DNA of 45,091 nucleotides from positions 1 through 45,091 of the forward strand of contig USDN01000018.1 in NCBI GenBank assembly GCA_900553515.1, read 5' to 3'. The notes below the pieces were generated by a model. The model was not told the origin of the DNA and searched no databases. It worked only from the letters and a program-made list of their open reading frames with translations. Numbering within the stretch: the first letter of the stretch is position 1; each line of letters begins with the position of its first letter. A program made the translations under genes and the position numbers. Shown here piece by piece: positions 8,479-17,816 of this stretch. This stretch comes from an uncultured Blautia sp. Its GTDB lineage: Bacteria; Bacillota; Clostridia; Lachnospirales; Lachnospiraceae.

Positions 8479-10284
8479 ATGATAAAAAAAAGACTGGTGG
8501 GATTTTTGTCTCACGCAAAAAAATACATTATGTACAATATATTCTGGCAGTGGATTTCACTTCTGGCACAGATTGGAGCAGTATTTGCCATTACAGCTAT
8601 GCTGGCGCAGGCGGCACCGTTTTCCGGTATGGGAGGAGGTGGAATATCTGTAACAGGAGGATGGAAAAATACAGAAATCCAAGTAGGACAGACTGTTTTG
8701 ATCCTGGTAATCTGCGTTGTCGTACGTTTTGTCTGTGAAAGAATGGCGGCCAGAGCTTCCTATCAGGCCAGTGTAGGGGTAAAACAGATTCTTCGAAAAA
8801 AAATATATGAAAAAATGAGAAGACTTGGAGCTTCTTATTCCGAAAAGGTTTCTACTTCGGAAGTTATGCAGGTCTGTACAGAAGGAGTGGAACAGCTGGA
8901 AATTTATTTTGGAAAATACCTGCCTCAGCTTTTTTACAGTCTTCTGGCTCCTGTAACTTTGTTTCTGATGCTGATGCGGGTAAGCTTCCGGGCAAGTCTG
9001 GTGCTTCTGATCTGCGTGCCGTTGATACCGGTTTCTATTGTTGCAGTACAGAAGCTGGCAAAAAAACTTTTAAACAGATATTGGAGTATTTACACAGGAC
9101 TGGGAGATTCTTTTCTGGAAAATCTTCAGGGGCTGACGACTTTGAAAATCTATCAGGCAGATGAAAGGAAAGCACAGGAAATGGACCAGGAAGCCCAGAG
9201 ATTTCGTCAGATCACCATGAAGGTTCTGACTATGCAGCTGAATTCTACAAGTGTGATGGATATTGTAGCCTATGGCGGTGCGGCTGCAGGGATGATCGTG
9301 GCGGCATCTGAATTTCTCAAAGGACAGCTGAATTTTGCAGGTGCCCTGACAATAATCTTACTGGCATCGGAATTTTTTATTCCGCTGCGGCTTCTGGGGT
9401 CCTTTTTTCATATTGCCATGAACGGAATGGCAGCAAGCGATAAAATTTTTGCCATACTGGATCTGCCGGAACCGGAACAGGGCAGTCGGGAACTGGATAA
9501 GGATCAAATAGAGATACGGCTTCAGGATGTACATTTTTCTTATGAAAAAGAGAGAGAGATCCTTGGAGGAATTGATCTTTATATGCCAGTCGGATCCTTT
9601 ATTTCCCTTGTGGGAGAATCGGGATGCGGAAAAAGCACCATTGCAGGAATTCTGGCAGGAAAAAACAAGGGATTTACAGGTTCGGTTGCGATTAATAGAA
9701 TAGATATTTCGGAGATCTCAGAGTCTTCGCTTATGAAAAATATTACATTAGTCCGTCATAACAGTTATCTTTTTAAAGGAACGGTGGAAGAAAATCTCCG
9801 CATGGCAAAGCCGGATGCTTCAGAGACTGAAATGAGAGAAGTCCTTTCCAGGGTCAATCTTATGGGATTTCTGAATACACAGAAGGGGCTTCAGACAGAG
9901 CTTCTGGAACGTGCGGAAAATCTTTCCGGAGGCCAGTGCCAGAGACTTGCTCTTGCCAGAGCACTGCTTCATGATTCACCGGTTTATATTTTTGATGAGG
10001 CTGCCAGCAATATCGATGTAGAAAGTGAAGAGCTTATTATGGATGTGATCCGCAGGCTTGCCAGAACCAAAACGGTTCTTTTGATTTCTCACAGGCTTGC
10101 AAATGTAGTGGAGTCCGACTGCATTTATATGATGAAAGATGGAATGATATGTGAACAGGGAGACCATCATCAGCTGCTGGAGCTTGATGGAGATTATGCA
10201 AAGCTTTATAAAAGTCAGATGGATCTGGAAAATTATTGTAATCCTGACAGAGAAGGGAGGATGAAAGATGACAGCAGGGAATAA
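8479..10284 (+). CDS. ABC exporter half-transporter, CydD-like
   Basis: Fused membrane/ATPase half-transporter, 601 residues. Six membrane helices occupy roughly residues 15-310 with CydD-type stretches (YLPQLFYSLLAPVTLF; GLTTLKIYQAD; ASEFFIPLRLLGSFFH). The ATPase domain has Walker A GESGCGKST, signature LSGGQCQR and Walker B VYIFDEAASN. CydD/CydC proteins export glutathione/cysteine or handle haem for cytochrome bd assembly, but no cydAB is present here and Lachnospiraceae homologs remain uncharacterised, so substrate is open. Start ATG 8479 follows AGGAG. It overlaps the next gene by 17 bp, consistent with a heterodimer. Confidence 0.85.
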   Translation: MIKKRLVGFLSHAKKYIMYNIFWQWISLLAQIGAVFAITAMLAQAAPFSGMGGGGISVTGGWKNTEIQVGQTVLILVICVVVRFVCERMAARASYQASVGVKQILRKKIYEKMRRLGASYSEKVSTSEVMQVCTEGVEQLEIYFGKYLPQLFYSLLAPVTLFLMLMRVSFRASLVLLICVPLIPVSIVAVQKLAKKLLNRYWSIYTGLGDSFLENLQGLTTLKIYQADERKAQEMDQEAQRFRQITMKVLTMQLNSTSVMDIVAYGGAAAGMIVAASEFLKGQLNFAGALTIILLASEFFIPLRLLGSFFHIAMNGMAASDKIFAILDLPEPEQGSRELDKDQIEIRLQDVHFSYEKEREILGGIDLYMPVGSFISLVGESGCGKSTIAGILAGKNKGFTGSVAINRIDISEISESSLMKNITLVRHNSYLFKGTVEENLRMAKPDASETEMREVLSRVNLMGFLNTQKGLQTELLERAENLSGGQCQRLALARALLHDSPVYIFDEAASNIDVESEELIMDVIRRLARTKTVLLISHRLANVVESDCIYMMKDGMICEQGDHHQLLELDGDYAKLYKSQMDLENYCNPDREGRMKDDSRE

Positions 10285-12052
10285 AAATAAGACATCCGGA
10301 CAACAGGATCTTTTAACAACACGCAGAAGCGCGCTGAAGATCATGGGAAGCCTGATCGGCCTTGTGAAGCCTCTTCTTCATATTATGCTGCTGGCAATCC
10401 TTCTTGGGACAGCGGGATATTTGTGTGCAATTTTTTTGACCATACTGGCAGGACAGACTCTTCTGAAAGGGATGAATTTTAACTTTTCTTCCGGTATAGG
10501 GGGAAGTGTATTTTCCGGTTTGACAGCAGAAAATATATTTATCCTGATGGCGGTTCTGGCAGTTTGCCGGGGAGTTCTGCATTATGCAGAGCAGTACTGC
10601 AACCACTTTATTGCGTTTAAGCTTCTGGCAATCATCCGACATAAGGTTTTTGCAGCTCTTCGGAAGCTTTGTCCGGCAAAGCTTGAGGGCCGGGATAAGG
10701 GAAATCTGATCTCGATCATCACTACAGACATCGAACTTTTGGAAGTTTTTTATGCACATACCATATCGCCTATTGCCATTGCAGTTCTGACATCTTTGAC
10801 AATGGTGATCTTTATGGGGAGTTATCAATGGAAAACCGGTATTTTTGCTTTTTGTGCGTATGTGATTGTCGGTGCTGTGATTCCTTTATGGAATGGACGC
10901 CGGGGAAGCAGCAGCGGAATGGAATTCCGGTCAAAATTTGGAGAGCTGAACAGCTTTGTACTGGATTCTCTTCGTGGACTTGATGAGACGATCCAGTACG
11001 GTCAGGGCGAAAAAAGGGAAAAACAGATGGAAGAAAAATCGCTGGAGCTTGCAGAAATGCAGAAAAAGCTGAGCCGTATGGAAGGAGGCCAGAGATCGGT
11101 GACAAATCTGACAATCCTTCTGGCATCTTTTGGAATGTTGTTTTTTACTTTATACCTGTATGGGAAACAGGAAATCGGGTTTGATGGGGTGATTCTTTGC
11201 ACCATAGCCATGATGGGATCTTTTGGTCCGGTAGTTGCATTGTCCAGTCTGTCAAATAATCTGAATCAGACACTGGCAAGTGGAGAGAGAGTATTGTCAT
11301 TGCTTGAGGAAGTGCCGCTGGTACAGGAAATCTCAGGGGAAGAAGGTGATCTTCAGACACCAGACAGAGAGAACCCTCTGGCAACAGCCGGACGAAATGA
11401 TTTTTCTGGTGCAGAGGCTTCCCGTGTGTCATTCTCTTATGAGGACGAAAGCATTCTGAACGATTACTCTATTAAGATCATGCCTGGAAGGATCGTGGGA
11501 ATTCATGGTGTCAGTGGAAGCGGGAAATCTACTTTACTAAAGCTTCTCATGCGGTTCTGGGATGTGGACTCCGGAAAAATACTTGTAAATGGAGAAGATG
11601 TAAGAAATATTCCTACCAGCCGGCTTCGTGATACAGAAAGTTATGTAACCCAGGTAACTCATCTGTTTCATGATTCCATAGCAGGAAATATTGCAGTGGC
11701 AAAGCAGGGGGCTTCCAGAGAAGAGATTATGGAAGCAGCAAAAAAAGCATCTGTTCATGACTTTATCATGAGTCTTCCAAATGGTTATGATACAGAGGTT
11801 GGAGAACTGGGAGATACTCTTTCCGGTGGTGAAAAACAGAGAATTGGTATTGCCCGGGCTTTTCTCCATGATGCGCCGTTTATCCTGATGGATGAGCCAA
11901 CCTCCAACCTGGACTCCCTGAACGAGGGTATCATTTTGAAATCATTGAAAGAAGAAGCAGATCAGAAGACGGTAGTTCTGGTTTCCCACAGGAAATCCAC
12001 CATGAATGTGGCAGATGTGGTGTATAAAATGGAAAATGGAAGAGTGTCATAA
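10268..12052 (+). CDS. ABC exporter half-transporter, CydC-like
   Basis: Second half of the heterodimeric exporter, 594 residues. Transmembrane region about residues 30-330; ATPase region with Walker A GVSGSGKST, signature LSGGEKQR and Walker B FILMDEPTSNLD. The start at 10268 has GGAGG 7 bp upstream and lies inside the end of the CydD-like gene, so translation is coupled. It ends 10 bp before the convergent RhuM gene with no obvious terminator between them, hinting that the RhuM/XRE pair was inserted after it. Confidence 0.85.
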   Translation: MTAGNKNKTSGQQDLLTTRRSALKIMGSLIGLVKPLLHIMLLAILLGTAGYLCAIFLTILAGQTLLKGMNFNFSSGIGGSVFSGLTAENIFILMAVLAVCRGVLHYAEQYCNHFIAFKLLAIIRHKVFAALRKLCPAKLEGRDKGNLISIITTDIELLEVFYAHTISPIAIAVLTSLTMVIFMGSYQWKTGIFAFCAYVIVGAVIPLWNGRRGSSSGMEFRSKFGELNSFVLDSLRGLDETIQYGQGEKREKQMEEKSLELAEMQKKLSRMEGGQRSVTNLTILLASFGMLFFTLYLYGKQEIGFDGVILCTIAMMGSFGPVVALSSLSNNLNQTLASGERVLSLLEEVPLVQEISGEEGDLQTPDRENPLATAGRNDFSGAEASRVSFSYEDESILNDYSIKIMPGRIVGIHGVSGSGKSTLLKLLMRFWDVDSGKILVNGEDVRNIPTSRLRDTESYVTQVTHLFHDSIAGNIAVAKQGASREEIMEAAKKASVHDFIMSLPNGYDTEVGELGDTLSGGEKQRIGIARAFLHDAPFILMDEPTSNLDSLNEGIILKSLKEEADQKTVVLVSHRKSTMNVADVVYKMENGRVS

Positions 12053-12062
12053 AATAATATGG

Positions 12063-13058
12063 TTACAAAAATTTTTCGATTTGTTTATCAAATTCTGATA
12101 CATATTCCTGATCCTGTCTCACACGGAAAATGTCATATTCCTTTGCAGCCTTTTTGATAGCCTGCTCATGAGATATTTTTCCTTTACCTTCAAGAATCTT
12201 ACGCCTATTGCTGCTTAAAAACTGATTAGTCTGGTCAACCCAGTCTTGCATACTCATAAGAACTTCGTCCTCAGCCATTAGCTCAGCATAATCAATAAAC
12301 ATTGTAACAAGCCTGTTCAGATGGGACATTTCCTTCTCATTTAGATAATTCTTGGCAACAACAATGTCCCTTTTTAATATCTTGCCATTTGGTGCACCTT
12401 TCCATGTAGTGAGCCCCATAGTGGGTTTTTCTGCATCAGCACGGTCATAAATCAACTCAGCAGCAGTCTGTCCAGTAACTGCAAAATGAAGCTTATTCTG
12501 CACGAATGCATAAAAGGCTTTTGTGATTTCACTGTTCTTATCATAATCATAACTGCACTGCTCAAACACATCTGTGATTTTCTGATAAGCCCTACGTTCA
12601 CTGGCGCGGATTTCACGGATGCGTTCCAGCAGCTCATCAAAGTAATCTTTTCCAAAAGGCTTTCCATTTTTGAGCATATCATCATTGAGCACAAAGCCTT
12701 TTGTGATATATTCTTTCAGTGTATTGGTAGCCCACTGACGGAATTTTGTTGCTTTCTTTGAATTTACACGATAGCCTACTGCAATTATGGCATCAAGATT
12801 ATAAAAATCAAGATTGCGCTTTACCTTACGGCTACCTTCAATTTGAACTTGTTCCTTTTTGGAACAAGTTGCTTCACGTGTTAATTCTTCCTCTTCATAG
12901 ATATTGCCCAAATGTTTTGTGATAGCCTGAGATTTAACACCAAAAAGCTCAGCCATAGCTTTAGTGGTGAGCCAGAATGTCTCATCTTCAAAATATACAC
13001 TGACACAAACATTGGCATCATCTATCTGATAGAGGACGATATCATGCTTTTTTTCCAT
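12063..13058 (-). CDS. rhuM: RhuM-family virulence/DNA-binding protein
   Basis: Full-length RhuM-family protein, 331 residues. The N-terminal half has the KilA/ANT-like DNA-binding region (FWLTTKAMAELFGVKSQAITKH near 29-50; LDFYNLDAIIAVGYRV near 84-99; KFRQWATNTLKEYITKGF near 104-121), and the C-terminal half is helical with conserved WKGAPNG near 221. RhuM was named for a Salmonella pathogenicity-island gene; in Firmicutes it occurs as a scattered accessory gene, and its biochemical role is unknown. It lies 48 bp downstream of an XRE regulator on the same strand. Both are opposite to the flanking housekeeping genes, which suggests horizontal acquisition. Confidence 0.85.
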   Translation of the reverse strand: MEKKHDIVLYQIDDANVCVSVYFEDETFWLTTKAMAELFGVKSQAITKHLGNIYEEEELTREATCSKKEQVQIEGSRKVKRNLDFYNLDAIIAVGYRVNSKKATKFRQWATNTLKEYITKGFVLNDDMLKNGKPFGKDYFDELLERIREIRASERRAYQKITDVFEQCSYDYDKNSEITKAFYAFVQNKLHFAVTGQTAAELIYDRADAEKPTMGLTTWKGAPNGKILKRDIVVAKNYLNEKEMSHLNRLVTMFIDYAELMAEDEVLMSMQDWVDQTNQFLSSNRRKILEGKGKISHEQAIKKAAKEYDIFRVRQDQEYVSEFDKQIEKFL

Positions 13059-13106
13059 AATACAATTCCTTTCAAAAACAATTCATGAGTATTTGATAGA
13101 TGTCTA

Positions 13107-13523
13107 TTATTTATCAAAATCTATATCTATCTGTATTCCGGATATATCCTCCGAAGTACCCTGATTCCTGCAACGGTTGGCTTCGCTTCTGATAAGATTT
13201 TCAATATTATTCTTACCGTAGCTATCAATAGTAAGATACAATTTAAACAGTTCCTTTATCCGCTCTTCTGTTTCCGGAATGCCAAGCTGATTTATGGTCT
13301 TAATAGTGAGGGTAATAGACGAATCATCATCTGACTGTCCTAATATATAATCTGTCCTTACATCGAAAAAATCTGACAGATTACACAGTGTCTTAAAATC
13401 AGGATTTCTTTTGCCGACTTCCCACATAGCAATAGTACCTTTGGAAACACCTAGTTTTTCAGCTAAGGCAACCTGTGTATATCCATTTTTCTTGCGCAAT
13501 TCTTTTAAGCGTGTTCCGAACAT
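13107..13523 (-). CDS. XRE-family transcriptional regulator
   Basis: Cro/C1-type helix-turn-helix protein, 138 residues. The HTH covers about residues 2-58 (RLKELRKKNGYTQVALAEKLGVSKGTIAMWEVGKR region), followed by a variable C-terminal half of unknown function. I chose the ATG at 13523 because TAGGAG lies 8 bp upstream; the in-frame ATG at 13544 has no ribosome site. A perfect inverted repeat lies about 20 bp upstream of the start, so it probably represses itself and the RhuM gene behind it. Confidence 0.82.
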   Translation of the reverse strand: MFGTRLKELRKKNGYTQVALAEKLGVSKGTIAMWEVGKRNPDFKTLCNLSDFFDVRTDYILGQSDDDSSITLTIKTINQLGIPETEERIKELFKLYLTIDSYGKNNIENLIRSEANRCRNQGTSEDISGIQIDIDFDK

Positions 13524-13542
13524 ATCATTTTCTCCTAAAATC

Positions 13543-13563
13543 ATATAAACACCACGTTTATAT
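13543..13563 (-). promoter_or_regulatory. Candidate XRE operator (perfect inverted repeat)
   Basis: ATATAAAC (13543-13550), 5-bp spacer, GTTTATAT (13556-13563): a perfect 8-bp inverted repeat in front of the XRE gene. Its position between the expected promoter and the ribosome site fits autorepression. Confidence 0.55.
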
Positions 13564-13847
13564 TAACACAAAATGTGAGAAAATAAAATTATATTTTAAA
13601 CAGATTTATTGTTTTATACAACTTTATGTGAGATTCTGTATTGGCTTCTATATCAGAACATGATTGTTATGGTGATGTACGAAGAAAATCTGTTACAGTT
13701 CTGAACTAAATGCCATTGATAACTGAATAATAAGATATTTATTGATTAATACAAAAAAATTTACATTTCAAATATATTATTATAAAATAATAAATAAAAA
13801 AAGAAATACACTGGTCTGAAAAAATACTTTAGCAAAAGGGGGAGCAT
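13564..13847. other. AT-rich divergent intergenic region
   Basis: About 300 bases separate the minus-strand XRE gene from the plus-strand AEC gene. It is very AT-rich with A and T runs, holds the XRE operator at one end and the AEC promoter at the other, and shows no coding potential or RNA gene that I recognise. Such AT-richness is common at the edge of acquired DNA. Confidence 0.6.
13760..13788 (+). promoter_or_regulatory. Promoter of the AEC transporter gene
   Basis: TTTACA (13760-13765), 17-bp spacer, TAAAAT (13783-13788), lying 60 bp before the ATG. Confidence 0.5.
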
Positions 13848-14780
13848 ATGGAACTCAGTTTATTATTGATGCAGCAGATTATAAAATTATTCATTATGAT
13901 TTTTATGGGATATCTGATTGTGAAGGTGGGAATTTTAAAATCAGAGGACAGCAGAGTGCTTTCAGCCTTGGTTCTTTATCTGATTGTTCCCTGCGTTATT
14001 ATGAATGCCTTTCAGGTAGAATATTCACCTGAAAAAGCCAGTGGGCTTTTTCTTGCCTTTGTGGCATCTCTGCTGCTTATGTTTGTAACGCTCCCGGCAG
14101 TAAGTCTTGTGGGCAGGATGCTGAAACTGAATGAAGTGGAGAGGACGTCGGTTTATTATTCTAATGCCGGTAATATGATCATTCCTCTGGTGACATTTAT
14201 TTTGGGTGAGGAATGGGTTTTATATGCATGTGTATATATGAGTCTTCAAATTGTTTTTTTCTGGACTCACTGTAAAAAAGAGCTAAGCAGGGAAAAAGGA
14301 ATCGATTTAAAAAAGATTTTTACAAATATCAATATTATTGTGGTTGTAATTGCAGTTACTTTGTTTTTTATGAGGACTCGTCTTCCGGAGCTGTTGACAG
14401 AAACCTTTGCTTCGGTATCCGGTATGGTAGGTCCTGTAAGTATGTTTATAATTGGAATGTTAATGGCAGGCGCCGATCTGAAAAAAATATTTAAAAACAA
14501 GAGAGCTTATCTGGTAACAGGTCTGAGACTGATCGCTGTACCGGTATTTTCTCTTTTGATTCTGAAACTCAGCAGACTGGTTGGATTTCATACAGAAGGG
14601 CGGCAGATCCTGCTTATTGTATTTCTTGCAGTAACAACGCCGGCGGCGTCTACGGTGACCCAGATGAGCCAGCTTTATGGAAACGATTCAGAGTATGCCA
14701 GTGCGATCGGCGTACTGACAACTCTGGCGGCAGTAATCACAATGCCCTTGATGGTACTGCTGTTTCAGTCTGTTATCTGA
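13848..14780 (+). CDS. AEC-family transporter (auxin efflux carrier type)
   Basis: Integral membrane carrier of the AEC family, 310 residues with about ten hydrophobic segments in the usual two five-helix repeats; the NAGNMIIPL motif of the first crossing region is seen near residue 106. Bacterial members move organic acids such as malate, or amino acids. Start has AAGGGGGAGC immediately upstream. Monocistronic; a CTGAAAAT/ATTTTCAG palindrome overlaps the stop codon (14777-14792) and may be a weak terminator. Confidence 0.85.
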   Translation: MELSLLLMQQIIKLFIMIFMGYLIVKVGILKSEDSRVLSALVLYLIVPCVIMNAFQVEYSPEKASGLFLAFVASLLLMFVTLPAVSLVGRMLKLNEVERTSVYYSNAGNMIIPLVTFILGEEWVLYACVYMSLQIVFFWTHCKKELSREKGIDLKKIFTNINIIVVVIAVTLFFMRTRLPELLTETFASVSGMVGPVSMFIIGMLMAGADLKKIFKNKRAYLVTGLRLIAVPVFSLLILKLSRLVGFHTEGRQILLIVFLAVTTPAASTVTQMSQLYGNDSEYASAIGVLTTLAAVITMPLMVLLFQSVI

Positions 14781-14899
14781 AAATATTTTCAGTATTATAA
14801 AACCTCCGGATATATCCTGAAACTAACGGTGACAATATCACAGACAGATCTTTTACGAAAGTATATGATACAGACATAAAGGACAAGGAGGTATCCCCT

Positions 14900-15646
14900 A
14901 TGAGGTTAAAAGATAAAGTAGCGATTATTACAGGCGGAAGCAGAGGTATTGGTTATGCAACGGCAGACGCGTTTCTGAGAGAGGGGGCAACAGTGATCCT
15001 GGCAGCCAGTTCTCAGGAATCTGCAGACAAAGCGGTAGAGAGCCTGAAGAAAAAATATCCGGACAGGATCATTGCAGGAATCAGCCCGGATCTTAGCAGC
15101 CTGGAAAGTGTAAGAAACGAATTCCGGGAAGCAACATCAAAATATGGATGTGTGGATATCCTGGTCAATAATGCAGGTGTTTCAGAAAGTACTCCTTTTG
15201 TAGAGTATACAGAAGAGGATTTTGACCGGGTCATGGATCTGAATGTAAAAGGTGTATTTAATGCGACGAGGGCTGCGTCAGAATGTATGGTTGCCAGAGG
15301 GAATGGTGTAATCTTAAGTACTTCTTCCATGGTGAGCATATATGGACAGTCCAGTGGTATTGCATATCCGGCATCTAAATTTGCAGTAAACGGTCTGACT
15401 GTTTCTCTGGCAAGAGAACTTGGTCCGAAAGGAATTCGTGTAAATGCAGTAGCACCGGGAATCACAGAAACAGATATGATGAAGGCAGTTCCAAAAAGCG
15501 TAATCGATCCAATGATCGCACAGATTCCGCTTAGGAGATTGGGACAGCCGGAAGATATTGCAAATGCATTTGTATTTCTTGCTTCCGATGAGGCGTCTTA
15601 TATTACAGGCGTAGTGCTCAGCGTAGATGGAATGGCAAGGAATTAA
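14900..15646 (+). CDS. SDR-family oxidoreductase (FabG/BaiA-like)
   Basis: Classical short-chain dehydrogenase, 248 residues. NAD(P)-binding TGGSRGIG at 11-18, NNAG at 90-93, catalytic Ser near 142, Tyr156 and Lys160 in YPASK. Most such genes are 3-oxoacyl-ACP reductase or sugar/steroid dehydrogenases. The stretch around LKKKYPDRIIAGISPDL and the C-terminus resemble BaiA-type hydroxysteroid dehydrogenases as I remember them, but without alignment this is only a possibility. Start has AAGGAGG at good distance. It precedes two sulfur/redox genes by 70 bp and may share their transcript. Confidence 0.85.
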   Translation: MRLKDKVAIITGGSRGIGYATADAFLREGATVILAASSQESADKAVESLKKKYPDRIIAGISPDLSSLESVRNEFREATSKYGCVDILVNNAGVSESTPFVEYTEEDFDRVMDLNVKGVFNATRAASECMVARGNGVILSTSSMVSIYGQSSGIAYPASKFAVNGLTVSLARELGPKGIRVNAVAPGITETDMMKAVPKSVIDPMIAQIPLRRLGQPEDIANAFVFLASDEASYITGVVLSVDGMARN

Positions 15647-15716
15647 ACGTTAACGATACGATCAGGATATGGAGCAGGAGGGAAAAGCACCCGTATAAAA
15701 CAGGAGAGAAAATAAA

Positions 15717-16034
15717 ATGGGATTATTTGATTTTTTTAAAGGATCTGATTTTAATGAAGGAATTGAAATCTATAAAAATACTAAGGATGCGGTTCTTCTT
15801 GATGTAAGGACTCAGCAGGAATATCTGGAGGGAAGAGTTCCCGGAAGCTGGAATATTCCTCTTCAGGAAATTGGAAAAGTGGAAAAACTGATCGATAAAG
15901 CAGTTCCCCTTTTTGTATACTGTTTAAGTGGAGCGAGAAGCCGAATGGCAGCAGCGCAGCTTCAGCAGATGGGTTATGCAAGTGTTACAAATCTTGGCGG
16001 TATCAGCAGTTACCGTGGAAAGGTGGAAAGATAA
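15717..16034 (+). CDS. Single-domain rhodanese-like protein
   Basis: Cytoplasmic sulfurtransferase-type protein, 105 residues, one rhodanese domain. The active-site loop is CLSGAR with Cys69, and LLDVRTQQEY near 27-36 is the family's entry motif. It could carry a persulfide to or from the CoA-disulfide reductase encoded 1 bp downstream. AGGAG precedes the start. Confidence 0.88.
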   Translation: MGLFDFFKGSDFNEGIEIYKNTKDAVLLDVRTQQEYLEGRVPGSWNIPLQEIGKVEKLIDKAVPLFVYCLSGARSRMAAAQLQQMGYASVTNLGGISSYRGKVER

Positions 16035-16035
16035 A

Positions 16036-17733
16036 ATGAAGGTTGTCATTATTGGGGGTGTTGCAGGAGGAGCAACTGCAGCAGCCAGAATACGCAGACT
16101 GGATGAAAAGGCACAGATCATTGTTTTTGAAAAATCAGGTTATATTTCCTATGCGAACTGTGGACTTCCTTATTATATTGGAGGAGTGATCACAGATAAG
16201 GAAGAGCTGACTTTGCAGACGCCGGAAAGTTTCTGGAAGCGTTTTCAGATTGAAATGCGTGTAAAACATGAAGTAACCAGGATCAACCCGGAGAAACAGA
16301 CTGTTGAAGTAAAAAATCTGAATACCGGAGACGTTTTTGAAGAAAGCTATGACAAACTTTTGATTTCTACAGGAGCAAAACCAGTATGGCCGGATCTTCC
16401 CGGAACAGAGCTGGACAATCTCTTTACATTGAGAACAGTTGAGGATACTTTTAAGATCCGTGAATTTGTAGAAAAAAATCATCCCAGATCAGCAGTTCTG
16501 GCAGGAGGAGGCTATATTGGTCTGGAACTGGCAGAAAATCTCAGAGAGTTGGGAATGGATGTGACTATTGTACAGCGGCCGAAACAGCTGATGAATCCTC
16601 TGGACTCCGATATGGCAGCCTTTGTACATGGAAAAATGAGAAGCCGCGGAGTGAAACTGATGCTTGATCATACGGTGGCAGGATTTGAAAAGGGAGAAAA
16701 AGGAACCCGGGTACTTCTGAAGGATGAGCAGTCGTTGGAAGCTGATATGGTAATCCTTGCCATTGGTGTTTCTCCGGATTCTCACCTTGCCAGAGAGGCT
16801 GGACTGGAACTTGGAATAAAGGGAAGTATTGTGGTCAATGACCGGATGGAGACTTCTGTGCCGAATATTTATGCGGCAGGCGATGCAGTAGAGGTAAAAC
16901 ATTATATTACTGGAGAAAAAGCTCTGATCTCGCTGGCAGGTCCGGCAAATAAGCAGGGACGGATTGCTGCTGATAATATCTGTGGAGGAGACAGCCATTA
17001 TCCGGGATCTCAGGGATCTTCCGTAATAAAAGTGTTTGATATGACAGTGGCATCTACAGGAATCAATGAACGGACAGCTCAGAAAGCTGGTATTGATTAT
17101 GATAAGGTTTATTTATCACCTGCAAATCATGCTTCCTACTATCCGGGCGGAAAGCTTATGACTATGAAGGTGATCTTTGAAAAAGGAAGTTATAAACTTC
17201 TTGGAGCACAGATCGTAGGTTATGATGGAGTTGACAAGAGAATCGATGTACTTGCCGCTTCTATGTATGCCGGAATCACAGCGCTTCAGCTTAAGGAACT
17301 GGATTTGGCTTATGCACCTCCTTATTCTTCGGCAAAAGATCCTGTAAACATGGCCGGATTCATGATAGAAAATATAGCAGAGGGCAGATTGAAGCAGTTC
17401 TTTACCGAAGATGTGGAAGGACTTCCTCGTGACGGAAGTGTGATCCTTCTGGATACCAGAACACCATGGGAGTATAGCAGAGGTCATATAGAGGGATTTA
17501 TCAATATTCCGGTAGACGAGCTTCGTGACAGACTTTCGGAGCTGGATAAAAATAAAAGAGTATACATTATCTGTCAGAGTGGACTGAGAAGCTATATTGC
17601 ATACCGCATACTGACACAGGAAGGATATGACTGCAGGAACTTCTCAGGAGGTTTTCGTTTGTACGAGACGGTGACAGGTGATCGGGAAGCAGCCGGAGAA
17701 GCCCTTCCATGCGGAATGGAGATCTGCAGGTAA
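16036..17733 (+). CDS. CoA-disulfide reductase with C-terminal rhodanese domain
   Basis: FAD/NAD(P)-dependent pyridine nucleotide-disulfide oxidoreductase fused to a rhodanese domain, 565 residues. FAD motif GGVAGGATAA at 7-16; single redox cysteine Cys42 in SYANCGLPYY, as in CoA-disulfide reductases; second nucleotide motif GGGYIGLE; FAD-ribityl motif IYAAGDAVE; C-terminal rhodanese with CQSGLR active loop. Fusion enzymes of this kind reduce CoA disulfides, CoA persulfide or polysulfide. I chose ATG 16036, one base after the previous stop codon; the frame continues upstream only because the preceding gene happens to lack stops in it. A terminator follows at 17751. Confidence 0.9.
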   Translation: MKVVIIGGVAGGATAAARIRRLDEKAQIIVFEKSGYISYANCGLPYYIGGVITDKEELTLQTPESFWKRFQIEMRVKHEVTRINPEKQTVEVKNLNTGDVFEESYDKLLISTGAKPVWPDLPGTELDNLFTLRTVEDTFKIREFVEKNHPRSAVLAGGGYIGLELAENLRELGMDVTIVQRPKQLMNPLDSDMAAFVHGKMRSRGVKLMLDHTVAGFEKGEKGTRVLLKDEQSLEADMVILAIGVSPDSHLAREAGLELGIKGSIVVNDRMETSVPNIYAAGDAVEVKHYITGEKALISLAGPANKQGRIAADNICGGDSHYPGSQGSSVIKVFDMTVASTGINERTAQKAGIDYDKVYLSPANHASYYPGGKLMTMKVIFEKGSYKLLGAQIVGYDGVDKRIDVLAASMYAGITALQLKELDLAYAPPYSSAKDPVNMAGFMIENIAEGRLKQFFTEDVEGLPRDGSVILLDTRTPWEYSRGHIEGFINIPVDELRDRLSELDKNKRVYIICQSGLRSYIAYRILTQEGYDCRNFSGGFRLYETVTGDREAAGEALPCGMEICR

Positions 17734-17750
17734 TATAATGACACAGGCAG

Positions 17751-17784
17751 AACAGCTATTACTTTTCGGTGATAGCTGTTTTTA
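17751..17784 (+). terminator. Intrinsic terminator after the CoA-disulfide reductase gene
   Basis: AACAGCTAT (17751-17759) pairs with ATAGCTGTT (17772-17780), extended inward by a G-T and two more pairs, and followed by a T-rich tail. Confidence 0.85.
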
Positions 17785-17816
17785 ATGAAGATTTTAGATC
17801 TGTGCAGGATATCCGC

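Noticed and set aside
8099..8738. Two overlapping plus-strand frames of 127 and 88 residues
   Set aside because: Out-of-frame shadows of the YbaN-like and CydD-like genes.
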